Part shown: positions 29,711 through 37,829 of the stretch, piece after piece | How positions within the stretch are numbered: position 1 is the stretch's first letter | Layout of the letters: each line of letters begins with the position of its first letter | Assembly: GCF_900107175.1 (NCBI RefSeq) | Contig: NZ_FNOZ01000019.1 | Location: 1 to 64,000 of the forward strand | DNA: 64,000 nt | Origin: Modestobacter sp. DSM 44400 | GTDB lineage: Bacteria > Actinomycetota > Actinomycetes > Mycobacteriales > Geodermatophilaceae | Reading direction: 5' to 3' | Made by a program: the position numbers and the translations under genes | The notes under the pieces: model-generated | Told to the model about the DNA's origin: nothing | Database searches by the model: none | What the model saw: only the letters and a program-made list of their open reading frames with translations

Positions 29711-29967
29711 AGCCCGTCTGGGATGAGTCGGCGTGGGCCGACTACTTGTGGTGGCAGGCGCAGGACCGGCGGGTCCTCAAGCGGATCAACACGCTGATCC
29801 GGGATGTCGAACGCAACGGCAACGAGGGCATCGGCAAGCCCGAGGCGCTCAAGCACGGGTTCCACGGCTACTGGTCCCGGCGGATCACCGACGAACACCG
29901 GCTGGTCTACCGGGTCGTCGGGGACGAGATTCGGGTGGCGGCCTGCCGGTTCCACTACGGGAACTGA
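29707..29967 (+). CDS. yoeB: toxin, Txe/YoeB family mRNA interferase
   Basis: The 86-residue protein has the Txe/YoeB pattern: W-D-E-x-A-W-x-D-Y-x-W-W, KRINTLIRDVERN, PEALKHGFHGYWSRRITDEHRLVYRV, and the catalytic end CRFHYGN. YoeB toxins cut mRNA in the ribosomal A site. The catalytic residues appear intact, so the pair may be active. The GTG start lies in the antitoxin stop. The pair sits amid decayed genes. Confidence 0.93.
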   Translation: MKPVWDESAWADYLWWQAQDRRVLKRINTLIRDVERNGNEGIGKPEALKHGFHGYWSRRITDEHRLVYRVVGDEIRVAACRFHYGN

Positions 29968-30049
29968 CCGTGCGCCCGGACGCGCCGCCCCGGACCGGCC
30001 ACACCGATCAGGGGCGGCGCGTCCGGCCTGATCGCGTCGAGTGCCCCGC

Positions 30050-30596
30050 CGAATGCCCCGCCGCAGGCGTTCGGCCGAGTTCCGCCACGAGCAGTTCGCC
30101 CAGTTGCGCGCTCCGCACATGCCGCCACTGAACGCCCTGGTCGACGAGTTGGGGGACGTGGAGGCGGGGCACTGGGCGCCGTACGTGGCGCCGATGTACG
30201 GGGGACGTCGGCACGACTCCTCAGCGTCCTGCGTGACCCCGGCCCGAAGACGAGCACCGACCACGGGGGGAGTGGCTTCCTCTGCATGGAAAACGACGAC
30301 CCCACGGCCCAGCGAATCTCCGGGTTGTTCGCCTGCAAGCCGGGGTCCCGGCGTCGGATGTCGTCCCGTGGAACGCGTTCCCCTGGTACATCAACGCCGC
30401 ACCACGCGCGGCACAACGAGAGGCCGGCGTGGCACCCCTGTGGCGGCTCGTCCCGCTGCTGCCGTGCCTGCGCGTCGTCATGCTGCACGGCGGGGCGGCC
30501 CACGACGGGTGGAAGCGGCTCGTACGACGCCACCCCGAGATCAGCGACCGGGACCTGACCGTCCTCACACCGAACGCCCGAGGAACGGCGAACTGA
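30050..30596 (+). pseudogene. uracil-DNA glycosylase superfamily gene, broken by frameshifts
   Basis: Three frames carry consecutive pieces of one protein: FRHEQFAQLRAPHMPPLNALVDEL and WAPYVAPMYGG; then ARLLSVLRDPGPKTSTDHGG, FLCMENDDPTAQR; then DVVPWNAFPWYINAAPRAAQ, LPCLRVVMLHGGAAHDGW, stopping at 30594-30596. The order and motifs fit a UDG-like protein, with PWNAFPWY as the active-site region. Two shifts (near 30200 and 30350) and loss of the C-terminal His motif mean it is not functional. Confidence 0.72.
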
Positions 30597-31095
30597 CGCC
30601 CTCGTCGCGGTGGTCAGTCGATTCACCGACGCGGTGGAGCAACTCCAGCAGCGTCAGCGACGCAGTCATGGCTTGGCAGGTGGACGACGTCCCGCAGACG
30701 CCGATCCGATTCACTTGACATAATGTCGATTATCGGCGCACGACGAGATGGCCGAACGGGTCAACAACGCCGAACGCCGACGTCCACCCGCGCGGCGCAC
30801 TGCACCGCGCACCCGCAGCGCACTGAGGCGCCGTACGCCCGGGCCGTGGTCCGGCCGCCGCCCCGCCGAGCTCGCCCACCGCCGACGCCGTCCCGAGATG
30901 TCGACCGACGCCCGTCACCCGTCACCCGTCCGCCGACGCCCGTCGGCCACCTGTGGAACTGCCTTGCCGGCCCGAGTGCGCCGACCCCCATCCAGCGACA
31001 GCGACACCAGCGTCAATACGTCACGGTGACGCAATCCCGCGTGCTCGCGGGCGGTTCGACGGGCGGCGGGCCGGCTTCGTTCGTAGGCTCTGCGC
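30597..31095. other. 499-bp region without an intact gene
   Basis: Between the broken glycosylase gene and a small lipoprotein gene no convincing coding frame exists; open frames are Arg/Pro/Ala-rich and unlike proteins. It holds a strong promoter-like box and palindrome at 30715-30733 and the leaderless -10 box of the lipoprotein gene at 31084-31089. It looks like decayed DNA. Confidence 0.6.
30715..30733 (+). promoter_or_regulatory. orphan -35 box with overlapping palindrome
   Basis: A consensus TTGACA (30715-30720) is joined to ATAAT-GTCG-ATTAT (30720-30733), a perfect inverted repeat. The AT-rich site stands out from its GC-rich surroundings. No gene follows in a useful position, so it may be the remaining control region of a lost operon. 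Confidence 0.45.
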
Positions 31096-31323
31096 ATGAT
31101 GATCCGACGTTCGGCGGCTGCGCTGTTCACTGCGCTCGCGTTGGTCGGCGGTGGCGCCATGACGGCCTGCGCAGATCCGACGAACGCGACGACCGGCACG
31201 CCCAAGGACAATGCGGAGAACACGTCCGGCGACGACCCGGGCGGCGTCTCGCAGGGGAATCTCCCCGACATCAGCGACCCCGACCACAGCAGTGACCGCG
31301 AGACCGGCAACGGCAATCCCTGA
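31096..31323 (+). CDS. small predicted lipoprotein
   Basis: The 75-residue product begins IRRSAAALFTALALVGGGAM and then TAC, a lipoprotein signal peptide with a lipobox-like MTAC and Cys at about residue 25. The mature part is short, acidic and Gly/Asn/Asp-rich without a known domain. The ATG at 31096 follows TAGGCT (31084-31089) by six bases, a leaderless promoter, which supports a real gene. Function unknown. Confidence 0.65.
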   Translation: MMIRRSAAALFTALALVGGGAMTACADPTNATTGTPKDNAENTSGDDPGGVSQGNLPDISDPDHSSDRETGNGNP

Positions 31324-31363
31324 TCGCCGAGTGTCACCCTCCCCCGAGGTGGCGCTCCCCTGA

Positions 31364-31393
31364 CCGTTGTTCCGTCACGTGACGGAACAACGG
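31364..31393. terminator. perfect 30-bp palindrome between convergent genes
   Basis: CCGTTGTTCCGTCAC (31364-31378) is followed at once by its exact inverse (31379-31393), centred on CACGTG. It lies 40 bp after the lipoprotein stop and 17 bp before the stop of the convergent zinc-motif gene. A bidirectional terminator is likely; the absence of any spacer also allows a protein-binding site. Confidence 0.6.
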
Positions 31394-31409
31394 TGGATTG
31401 AGGGGAGGC

Positions 31410-31820
31410 TCAGCCGGCCGACCGGCCGGACAACCACAGCCGGTCCAGCCGGCCGGTCGAGCGCACCAGGTCGTCCAGTGAGCGCTCGAGTTCGGCCTTG
31501 GTCGGCTTTTCGGTGAGCAGCGTCTGGACGTCCTCGATGGCGCAGCGCAGCTGGTACAGACGGTCCTGCAGCCCGTCGAGCTCGGTCCGCGTCACCAGGA
31601 CGACGTCCTCGCTGAGCCCGGCCTTCGCCGTGGCGGTGCGCTGCTCGTAAGCACGCTGCCGGCACGCCTGACCACAGTACAGACGTGGGCGGCCGACGGT
31701 CTCCTGCGCCGGCAGTACGCTGCGGCACCAGCCGCATCGTCGCTCCTCGGCCCGCGCCGCGGCCGAGGCTCGTCGCGTCCGGGACGCCGGCCGGACCGGC
31801 GCGCTGGTGTCTGCAGCCAC
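31410..31820 (-). CDS. small protein with a putative zinc-binding CGWC/CGQAC motif
   Basis: The 136-residue protein has RCGWCRSVL followed about 15 residues later by LYCGQACRQRAYEQR, a C-x2-C...C-x3-C arrangement found in many short actinobacterial proteins. The C-terminal half is a helical segment (LQDRLYQLRCAIEDVQTLL). The GTG at 31820 is chosen because TACCGT lies seven bases upstream (31828-31833); longer readings run antisense into the next gene's promoter. Role unknown; nucleic-acid binding is a guess. Confidence 0.7.
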   Translation of the reverse strand: MAADTSAPVRPASRTRRASAAARAEERRCGWCRSVLPAQETVGRPRLYCGQACRQRAYEQRTATAKAGLSEDVVLVTRTELDGLQDRLYQLRCAIEDVQTLLTEKPTKAELERSLDDLVRSTGRLDRLWLSGRSAG

Positions 31821-31946
31821 GTCCTCGACGGTAGACGGCCAGGACCGGCGGCCGGCGACGGACACGCGGGTACTCCGGCGATGCGCCGGGCGGCCGGTCG
31901 GGACACCGCTGCCAGGAGCCGTGGCAACCGGCACTAGCGTGATCGT

Positions 31947-32723
31947 GTGCCGGGCTCGCGCTACGCCTTCCTCGACGGCCCGACACCGGTGGCGATGGCG
32001 CACCGCGGTGGTGCCATCGAGCACGTCGAGAACACGATGCCGGCCTTCGAGGCGTCGGTCGCGTTGGGCTACCGGTACCTGGAGACCGACGTCCGGGTGA
32101 CCTCCGACGGGGTCCTGGTCGCCTTCCACGACCCCACGCTGGACCGGGTCACCGACCGCACGGGCCGGGTGGAGAACCTGCCGTGGCGGGAGGTGCAGAC
32201 GGCGCTGATCGGTGGCCGGGATCCCGTCGTCCGGCTCGACGACCTGCTGGGCGCCTGGCCCGACATGCGGTTCAACCTGGACATCAAGGCCGCGGGCGTG
32301 CTGGCACTGCTGGTCTGCACCGTCCGCCGGATGGGGGTCGAGGACCGAATCTGCCTGGCCTCCTTCTCCGACGCCCGGGTCGCCGCCGCCCGGCGGGTCT
32401 TCGGCCCGGACGTGTGCACGTCGCTGGGGCCGCGTGGCGTGGCCGCGCTGCGGTTGTCCTCCTACTCCCCCCGGGCAGCCGGCCCGGTCCGCATCCAGGC
32501 CGGCTGCGCCCAGGTGCCCCTGCACCTGGGCGGCCGGCCACTGGTCGACGAGCGGTTTCTCGCTGCAGCACACGCCCGGAGCCTGCAGGTGCACGTCTGG
32601 ACCGTCGACACCGAGCGGGAGGCCACCGAGCTGCTCGACCTGGGCGTCGACGGGCTGATGACCGACCGCCCCGGGATGCTGCGCGACGTGCTCAAGGACC
32701 GCGGCCAGTGGACGGGCGCATAA
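31947..32723 (+). CDS. glycerophosphodiester phosphodiesterase
   Basis: GDPD enzymes release glycerol 3-phosphate from deacylated phospholipids. The 258-residue protein has AHRGG with the catalytic His, ENTMPAFEASVALG, ETDVRVTSDGVLVAFHDPTLDRVTD, and the C-terminal VHVWTVD and GVDGLMTDRP. There is no signal peptide, so it is cytosolic. The GTG at 31947 follows TAGCGT (31935-31940) by six bases. An acyltransferase gene follows almost directly, in keeping with lipid turnover. Confidence 0.93.
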   Translation: MPGSRYAFLDGPTPVAMAHRGGAIEHVENTMPAFEASVALGYRYLETDVRVTSDGVLVAFHDPTLDRVTDRTGRVENLPWREVQTALIGGRDPVVRLDDLLGAWPDMRFNLDIKAAGVLALLVCTVRRMGVEDRICLASFSDARVAAARRVFGPDVCTSLGPRGVAALRLSSYSPRAAGPVRIQAGCAQVPLHLGGRPLVDERFLAAAHARSLQVHVWTVDTEREATELLDLGVDGLMTDRPGMLRDVLKDRGQWTGA

Positions 32724-32725
32724 CT

Positions 32726-33613
32726 GTGGGTGCCCGGCTGCGCAGCTGGCACCCTGCTCCCCCGTCGCTGCCCGTACACCTGCAGGAGGTGGTTGCCCCG
32801 GACGACCCCGAGTGGTTCGCCCGCGAACTCGCCATCGCCGCTGCCCCGCCGTGGTGGTTCTGGCGCTTCATGCTGCGGACCTGCGGCTGGCTCCCCAGCG
32901 TTTTCGGCCGCGTCCAGGTCACCGGCAGCATCCCCGAGCCGTGGCTGCGCGGTCCGCTGCTGCTGGCGGTCAACCACATCGGCGACTTCGACATGTTCGT
33001 CGTCGCCGTGGCGCTGCGCCGAGCCGGGGTCACGCCCCGGTTCCTGGCCACCGGCAGCATCGTCGCCGCGCCCGTGGTCGGCGCCCTGCTGGAGCGCGCG
33101 GGGGTGATCAGGGTGGTCCGGGGCACCGACGTCGCGGCCCACGCGCTGCGGGTGACCCGGGTGGCGCTCGCCGGCGGCGGTCACGTCGTCGCGTACCCCG
33201 AGGGCCGGGTCGGTCTGGCACCCGACGGCTGGCCCGAGCGCGGTCGCACCGGCCTGGCCCGGCTGGCGCTGGAGGCCGACGTCCCGGTGATCCCGGTCAG
33301 TCAATGGGGCGCGCACGAGGTCCTGCAATACGCCAACGACTGGGGCAAGCTGCGCACCGCGCTGGCTGCGCTCTGGCGCCAGCCGGCGCTCAAGGTGCAC
33401 ATCGGGCCGCCGGTGTACTGCGAGGACCTCCGGCCCGGCCGCGTGGGCGACGCCAACCGCGCCCGCGCCCGGATTGCCGCCGCCCTCACCCGCGGCCTCG
33501 TACCGCTGCGGGCCGGGGAGCCGCGGGACCGGATCGCCTTCGCCGACCCCACCCGCCCGACGACCGCGGTCGCCGCATTCCCCGGGGGCATCGTGCCGGA
33601 CGACATCCCGTGA
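32726..33613 (+). CDS. 1-acyl-sn-glycerol-3-phosphate acyltransferase, PlsC type
   Basis: The protein of about 295 residues has the NH-x4-D acyltransferase motif (NHIGDFD), the following FLATGSIV, and the glycerol-phosphate-binding YPEGRVG. Such enzymes place an acyl chain on lysophosphatidic acid or related lipids. It follows the GDPD gene with at most a few bases between. The GTG at 32726 is used; an in-frame GTG at 32708 is equally possible and would overlap the GDPD stop. Confidence 0.88.
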   Translation: MGARLRSWHPAPPSLPVHLQEVVAPDDPEWFARELAIAAAPPWWFWRFMLRTCGWLPSVFGRVQVTGSIPEPWLRGPLLLAVNHIGDFDMFVVAVALRRAGVTPRFLATGSIVAAPVVGALLERAGVIRVVRGTDVAAHALRVTRVALAGGGHVVAYPEGRVGLAPDGWPERGRTGLARLALEADVPVIPVSQWGAHEVLQYANDWGKLRTALAALWRQPALKVHIGPPVYCEDLRPGRVGDANRARARIAAALTRGLVPLRAGEPRDRIAFADPTRPTTAVAAFPGGIVPDDIP

Positions 33614-33665
33614 CCGCGACGCCCGCCTGCTGGATCACCGCGCGGACGACTGACACCCTGCGCCG

Positions 33666-35033
33666 GTGAGCGATCTGGCGACCAACACCCCACCGGCGGA
33701 GGACCGGGCCCTGCGCCGGGAACGAGGTGGCTGGTACTCCTACGACTGGGCGATGTCGGTCTTCAACACCTCGGTCACCACGGTCTTCCTGGCCCCGTAC
33801 CTGACCTCGATCGCCGAGCAGGCCGCCGACGCCTCCGACCGCATCCACCCACTGGGCATCGGGATGCCGCCGGGCAGCTTCTTCGGCTACGTGCTGTCGG
33901 TGTCGGTCGTGCTGCAGGTGTTCGTGCTGCCGATCACCGGTGCCGTCGCCGACCGCAGCGGCCGCAAGCGCCAGCTCCTGGCCGGATTCGCGCTGCTGGG
34001 TTCGCTGTGCACGATGGCCCTGTTCTTCGTTGCCGGCGAGCGGTATCTGCTGGGAGCGGCCCTGTTCGTCGTGGCGAACCTGTGCTTCGGCGCGGCGACG
34101 GTCGTGTACTACTCCTGGCTGCCCGACCTCGCCGGCCCCGACGAGCGGGACGCGGTCTCCAGCCGGGGCTGGGCGTTCGGCTACCTCGGCGGTGCCCTGC
34201 TGTTGGCCGCCAACCTGGCACTGTTCAGCCAGTACGAGTCCCTGGGCCTCAGCGAGGGCGAGGCGGTCCGCATCTGCCTGGCCTCGGCCGGCGTCTGGTG
34301 GGCCGGGTTCACCGTGGTCAGCGTCTCGCTGCTGCGCAACCGCCGGCCGCCCGCGGAAGCCCATGGCGCCGGGGCCAGGGGCGGTGCTCTCGCCGGAGGG
34401 TTCCGCCAGCTGGCCGGCACCCTGCGCGACCTGCGCGGCCACCGGCTCACGTTGTGGTTCCTCGGCGCCTACCTGCTGTTCAACGACGGCGTGCAGACCG
34501 TCATCGGCGTCTCCGCGCAGTACGGCGCCGAGGAGCTCGACCTCTCCCAGTCCACGCTGATCTCGGCGATCCTGCTGGTCCAGGTGGTCGCCTTCTTCGG
34601 TGCGGTCGCCCTGGGTCGGGTGGCCGGCGTCGTGGGCGCCAAGCGGACGGTCCTCTGGTCCCTGGTCGTGTGGACCGGCGTCCTGGTCATCGCCTACTTC
34701 GTGCAGGCCGGGGCCGCCCTGCAGTTCTACGGTCTCGCCGTCCTCATCGGCTTCGTGCTCGGCGGCACCCAGGCACTGTCCCGTTCGCTGTTCAGCCAGC
34801 TGATCCCGGTCGGCCGGGAGGCCGAGTACTTCGGTTTCTACGAGATCAGCGACCGGGGCACCAGCTGGCTGGGGCCCTTCCTGTTCGCCCTGACCTATCA
34901 GCTCACCGAGTCCTACCGGTACGCCATCTTCAGCCTGGTCTTCTTCTTCGTCGCGGGCGGCGTGCTGTTGGCGAAGTTGGACCTGCGCCGGGCGATCGTC
35001 GAGACCGGCAACGTCCCACCGGAGCGCCTGTGA
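33666..35033 (+). CDS. major facilitator superfamily transporter, UMF1 family
   Basis: The 455-residue protein has about twelve hydrophobic segments and the UMF1 features: WYSYDWAMSVFNTSVTTVFLAPYL at the start, ADRSGRKR in the second loop, and VLGGTQALSRSLFSQLIPVGREAEYFGFYEI near the end. UMF1 proteins resemble Atg22 permeases and their substrates in bacteria are unknown. The stop overlaps the start of the damaged thymidine kinase gene (GTGA at 35030-35033). Confidence 0.92.
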   Translation: MSDLATNTPPAEDRALRRERGGWYSYDWAMSVFNTSVTTVFLAPYLTSIAEQAADASDRIHPLGIGMPPGSFFGYVLSVSVVLQVFVLPITGAVADRSGRKRQLLAGFALLGSLCTMALFFVAGERYLLGAALFVVANLCFGAATVVYYSWLPDLAGPDERDAVSSRGWAFGYLGGALLLAANLALFSQYESLGLSEGEAVRICLASAGVWWAGFTVVSVSLLRNRRPPAEAHGAGARGGALAGGFRQLAGTLRDLRGHRLTLWFLGAYLLFNDGVQTVIGVSAQYGAEELDLSQSTLISAILLVQVVAFFGAVALGRVAGVVGAKRTVLWSLVVWTGVLVIAYFVQAGAALQFYGLAVLIGFVLGGTQALSRSLFSQLIPVGREAEYFGFYEISDRGTSWLGPFLFALTYQLTESYRYAIFSLVFFFVAGGVLLAKLDLRRAIVETGNVPPERL

Positions 35034-35757
35034 CCCCCCTCCCCCCATCGGCGACCGGAACCGGACCGGACAGCGTCCCGGTGGCCGGCGACCGACGCCG
35101 CCACCCGGCCCCGGCGTCGCTGGTGTTGTTCCACGGACCGATGAACTGCGGGAAGTCGACGCTGGCGCTGCAGGTGGACCACAACCAGAGCCGCCAGGGC
35201 CGGCGCGGCCTGCTGCTGACCCAGGGCGACCGGTCCGGGGTGCCGCAGATCAGCTCCCGGGTGGGGCTGCGCCGCGACGCGCTCGAGCTGTCCGACGCGA
35301 CCGACGTCCGATTGCTGGTCCGGAAGCGATGGCGGCCGGGCACCGGGTCGACTACCTGATCGTCGACGAGGTGCAGTTCCTCACCGGCGCCCAGGTCGAA
35401 CAGCTGGCCGAGCTGGTCGACGAGTCCCGCGTCGACGTCTACGCCTCAGGGCTGACCACCGACTTCCGCACCCGGCTGTTCCAGGCACCCAGCGGCTGTT
35501 CGAGTTCGCCGACGACGTGCAGCGCGTCCAGGTCCAGGTGCTGTGCTGGTGCGGGCTGCCCGGGCTGCTCAATGCGCGCGTGGTGGGCGTGCGCTGGTCC
35601 GCGAGGGCGCCGCGGTCGTCGTGGCCGACACCGCGCCGGCGGCGGTACCCACCCCCGGCAACGGCGGGGCTGTCGGCGTAAGGAGGAAGGGGTGCGGCAC
35701 CAAGTGCTCTGCCGCCGGCACCACGCCCACCGGACCCGGCCAGCTCGCGCTGCGCTG
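35030..35757 (+). pseudogene. tdk: thymidine kinase, decayed by at least four frameshifts
   Basis: The first frame has the P-loop in LVLFHGPMNCGKSTLALQVDHN and SRVGLRRDALEL. The next has GHRVDYLIVDEVQFL and DVYASGLTTDFRTRLF. A third has QRLFEFADDVQRVQVQVLCWCGLPG, a fourth LVREGAAVVVADTAP, and a fifth VRHQVLCRRHH, the zinc site. Shifts lie near 35330, 35490, 35590 and 35680. Each joint is a one- or two-base indel. All domains of tdk are present in order but cannot be translated, so dTMP salvage by this gene is lost unless the sequence is faulty. Confidence 0.88.
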
Positions 35758-35845
35758 ACCGCTCCGGTCGGCGTCCGACCTCACCCGGAGGGGGTGGCCG
35801 GTAGCCCGCTTACCACTCCATGCGATGATGCGGAACTGACAACAC

Positions 35846-35871
35846 GGAATCTTCATCGAAGACCTGTCGTT
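35846..35871 (+). promoter_or_regulatory. sigma-R (thiol stress) type promoter of rbpA
   Basis: GGAAT (35846-35850) and GTT (35869-35871) are 18 bp apart, the consensus of the disulphide-stress sigma factor SigR of Streptomyces (SigH of mycobacteria). The leader to the rbpA start would be about 80 nt. In Streptomyces coelicolor rbpA is a known SigR target. The intervening region 35758-35961 shows nothing else. Confidence 0.75.
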
Positions 35872-35961
35872 AGTCCCCATGACTTCCCTAGCCACGTGGC
35901 ATGAGCACGCGGCTGCCCGGGTAGCCAAGACCACCGACGAAGCACGAGAGGACGGTGTGCC

Positions 35962-36306
35962 ATGGGCGAGCGATCCCTACGAGGTAGCCGACTGGGCAGC
36001 GTGAGCTACGAGACCGAGCGCAACACCGCGCCGATCGAGCGGCAGTACGCCGAGTACAGGTGTACCCAGGGCCACCTGGTGACGGTGCCCTTCGCTGACG
36101 ATGCCGAGCTCCCCGACACCTGGGAGTGCAAGTACGACGGTTCGGCCGCCAAGCTCGTGGGCGGTGCCGAGCCGGCGCCGAAGAAGGTCAAGCCCCCGCG
36201 CACCCACTGGGACATGCTGCTGGAACGTCGCTCCGTCGACGACCTCGAAGAGGTCCTCGCCGAGCGGCTCGAGGTGCTCCGCGGCCGGCGGACCCGCGCC
36301 AGCTGA
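35962..36306 (+). CDS. rbpA: RNA polymerase-binding protein RbpA
   Basis: RbpA binds the RNA polymerase-sigma complex and stabilises open promoters; it is essential in mycobacteria. The 114-residue protein has the basic linker (GSVSYETERNTAPIERQ), the core with potential zinc ligands (YRCTQGHLVTVPF, WECKYDG) and the C-terminal sigma-interacting helix (PPRTHWDMLLERRSVDDLEEVL). The ATG at 35962 follows GAGGAC. A SigR-type promoter lies upstream and a strong terminator downstream. Confidence 0.96.
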   Translation: MGERSLRGSRLGSVSYETERNTAPIERQYAEYRCTQGHLVTVPFADDAELPDTWECKYDGSAAKLVGGAEPAPKKVKPPRTHWDMLLERRSVDDLEEVLAERLEVLRGRRTRAS

Positions 36307-36346
36307 TCCTGGACCACCTGTACGAAGGCGCCACCCGCGACGCAGG

Positions 36347-36380
36347 ACGGCCCCGGTGGAGACTCCCCCACCGGGGCCGT
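36347..36380. terminator. terminator between rbpA and fxsA
   Basis: ACGGCCCCGGTGG (36347-36359) and its exact inverse (36368-36380) form a 13-bp stem with an eight-base loop. It lies between the converging rbpA and fxsA genes and probably serves both. Confidence 0.85.
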
Positions 36381-36435
36381 TCCATGTCCGGAACCGTTTC
36401 ATGCCGGACCGGGCGACCGGTCCGGCGACCGGGCG

Positions 36436-36969
36436 TCAGCTGACGATCTCGCCCTCGATGACCCGCGGCGGCGCCGTCGGTGCGGCCGCCGCCCCGTGCG
36501 GAGCCGGGCCCACCGTGCCGGTGCGCGTCGAACGCACCCGGACCGGCCCGCGCAGCTGGACCGGGACGTGCCGCAGCAGGCCGCGGGCGATGAGCGCCCT
36601 CGGCAGCGCCCGGGTGAGCGGTAGCAGGCACAACAAGCCCAGGACGTCGCCGAGGAAGCCCGGCAGCACCATGAGCAGCCCACCCAACGCCACCAGCCCG
36701 GCGTCGCCGAGCGCGCGGCCGGGGGCCTGCCGGGTCTGTGCCCGCTCACCCAGGTCGGCCAGTGCCCGGGTGCCCTGCCGGGCGAGCAGGACGAAGCCCA
36801 GGGCGCTGGTGGCCAGGGTGAGCAGGATCGTCCAGCCGAAGCCGAGCTGGGAGACCACCAGCGCGAAGATGACGACCTCGGCCAGCGCCCCCAGCCCCAG
36901 CGCCGTCCGAAGTCGGGCCGGCGTCCGCGGGCCCTGGGTGAGGCCGGCCGCGACGTGGTGGGTCGACAT
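36436..36969 (-). CDS. fxsA: FxsA-family membrane protein
   Basis: The 177-residue protein has the FxsA arrangement: two N-terminal hydrophobic segments (ALAEVVIFALVVSQLG, TILLTLATSALGFVLLARQG), then DAGLVALGGLLMVLPGFLGDVLGLLCLLP, and a variable tail. In E. coli overexpressed FxsA eases phage T7 exclusion; its role here is unknown. The ATG at 36969 has GAGGAGA upstream; the longer open frame lacks similarity. Its place beside ppm1 and rbpA is conserved in actinobacteria. Confidence 0.9.
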   Translation of the reverse strand: MSTHHVAAGLTQGPRTPARLRTALGLGALAEVVIFALVVSQLGFGWTILLTLATSALGFVLLARQGTRALADLGERAQTRQAPGRALGDAGLVALGGLLMVLPGFLGDVLGLLCLLPLTRALPRALIARGLLRHVPVQLRGPVRVRSTRTGTVGPAPHGAAAAPTAPPRVIEGEIVS

Positions 36970-37010
36970 GTGTTCTCCTCGTCCTCCGCGCCGGGCGGCC
37001 GGTGCGCCTC

Positions 37011-37829
37011 CTACCGGAGCACCTTCGCGCCACCCTCGTCGCGGACCCGTGCCGGCACCGGGTGGGACAGCCGACCGGGCAGCCGATCGGCCAGCCGGTC
37101 GCGCACGCCCCACCACGTCACACGCGCCAACGCCTCTCCAACGATCGACGAGCTCATCTTGCTCCGGCCGACCGCGCGTTCGGTGAAGGTGATCGGCACC
37201 TCCACCACCCGCGCGCCGGCGCGGTGGGCGCGCCAGGCCCAGTCGACCTGGAAGCAGTAGCCCTCGCTGGCCACCTCGTCGAAGGGCAGCCGGGCCAGCA
37301 GGTCCGCCCGGGCGGCGCGGTAGCCGCCGGTCGCGTCGGCCAGCGGCAGCCGCAGCGCCCAGCGGGTGTAGAGATTGCCGAACCGGGAGAGCGCCAGCCG
37401 GTAGGCCGGCCAGTCGCGCACCTTCCCGCCGGGCACGTACCGGGAGCCGAGCACCAGGTCGGCGTCCTCCAGCGCGGCCAGCAGCGACGGGAGCCGCTCG
37501 GGCGGGTGCGAGCCGTCGGCGTCCATCTCCACCACCACCGCGTAGCCGTGCTCGGCGGCCCAGCCGAAGCCGGCGACGTAGGCCGGGCCGAGCCCGCCCT
37601 TGCCGGGCCGGTGCAGCACGTGCACCCGCTCGTCGGCAGCCGCCCGGGCGTCGGCCAGCTCACCGGTGCCGTCGGGTGAGGCGTCGTCCACGACCAGCAC
37701 GTGTGCCTCGGGCGCCGCGGCGTGCAGCCGGTCGAGCACGCCGCCCAGGCTGCCGATCTCCTCGTAGGTCGGGATGACCACCAGGACGCCCGCCGTGCCC
37801 GGGGGGGTCTCCGCCGGACCGGTGGTCAT
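37011..37829 (-). CDS. ppm1: polyprenol phosphate mannosyltransferase, GT2 family
   Basis: Ppm1 transfers mannose from GDP-mannose to a polyprenyl phosphate carrier, feeding lipoglycan and protein mannosylation. The 272-residue protein has VVIPTYEE, LVVDDASPDGTG, the metal-binding EMDADGSH, GSRYVPGG and the conserved FTERAVGRSKMS. There are no membrane helices. It overlaps the upstream lnt gene by ATGA (37826-37829), the split form of the fused Ppm1-Lnt of M. tuberculosis (Rv2051c). The start is fixed by that overlap. Confidence 0.93.
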   Translation of the reverse strand: MTTGPAETPPGTAGVLVVIPTYEEIGSLGGVLDRLHAAAPEAHVLVVDDASPDGTGELADARAAADERVHVLHRPGKGGLGPAYVAGFGWAAEHGYAVVVEMDADGSHPPERLPSLLAALEDADLVLGSRYVPGGKVRDWPAYRLALSRFGNLYTRWALRLPLADATGGYRAARADLLARLPFDEVASEGYCFQVDWAWRAHRAGARVVEVPITFTERAVGRSKMSSSIVGEALARVTWWGVRDRLADRLPGRLSHPVPARVRDEGGAKVLR

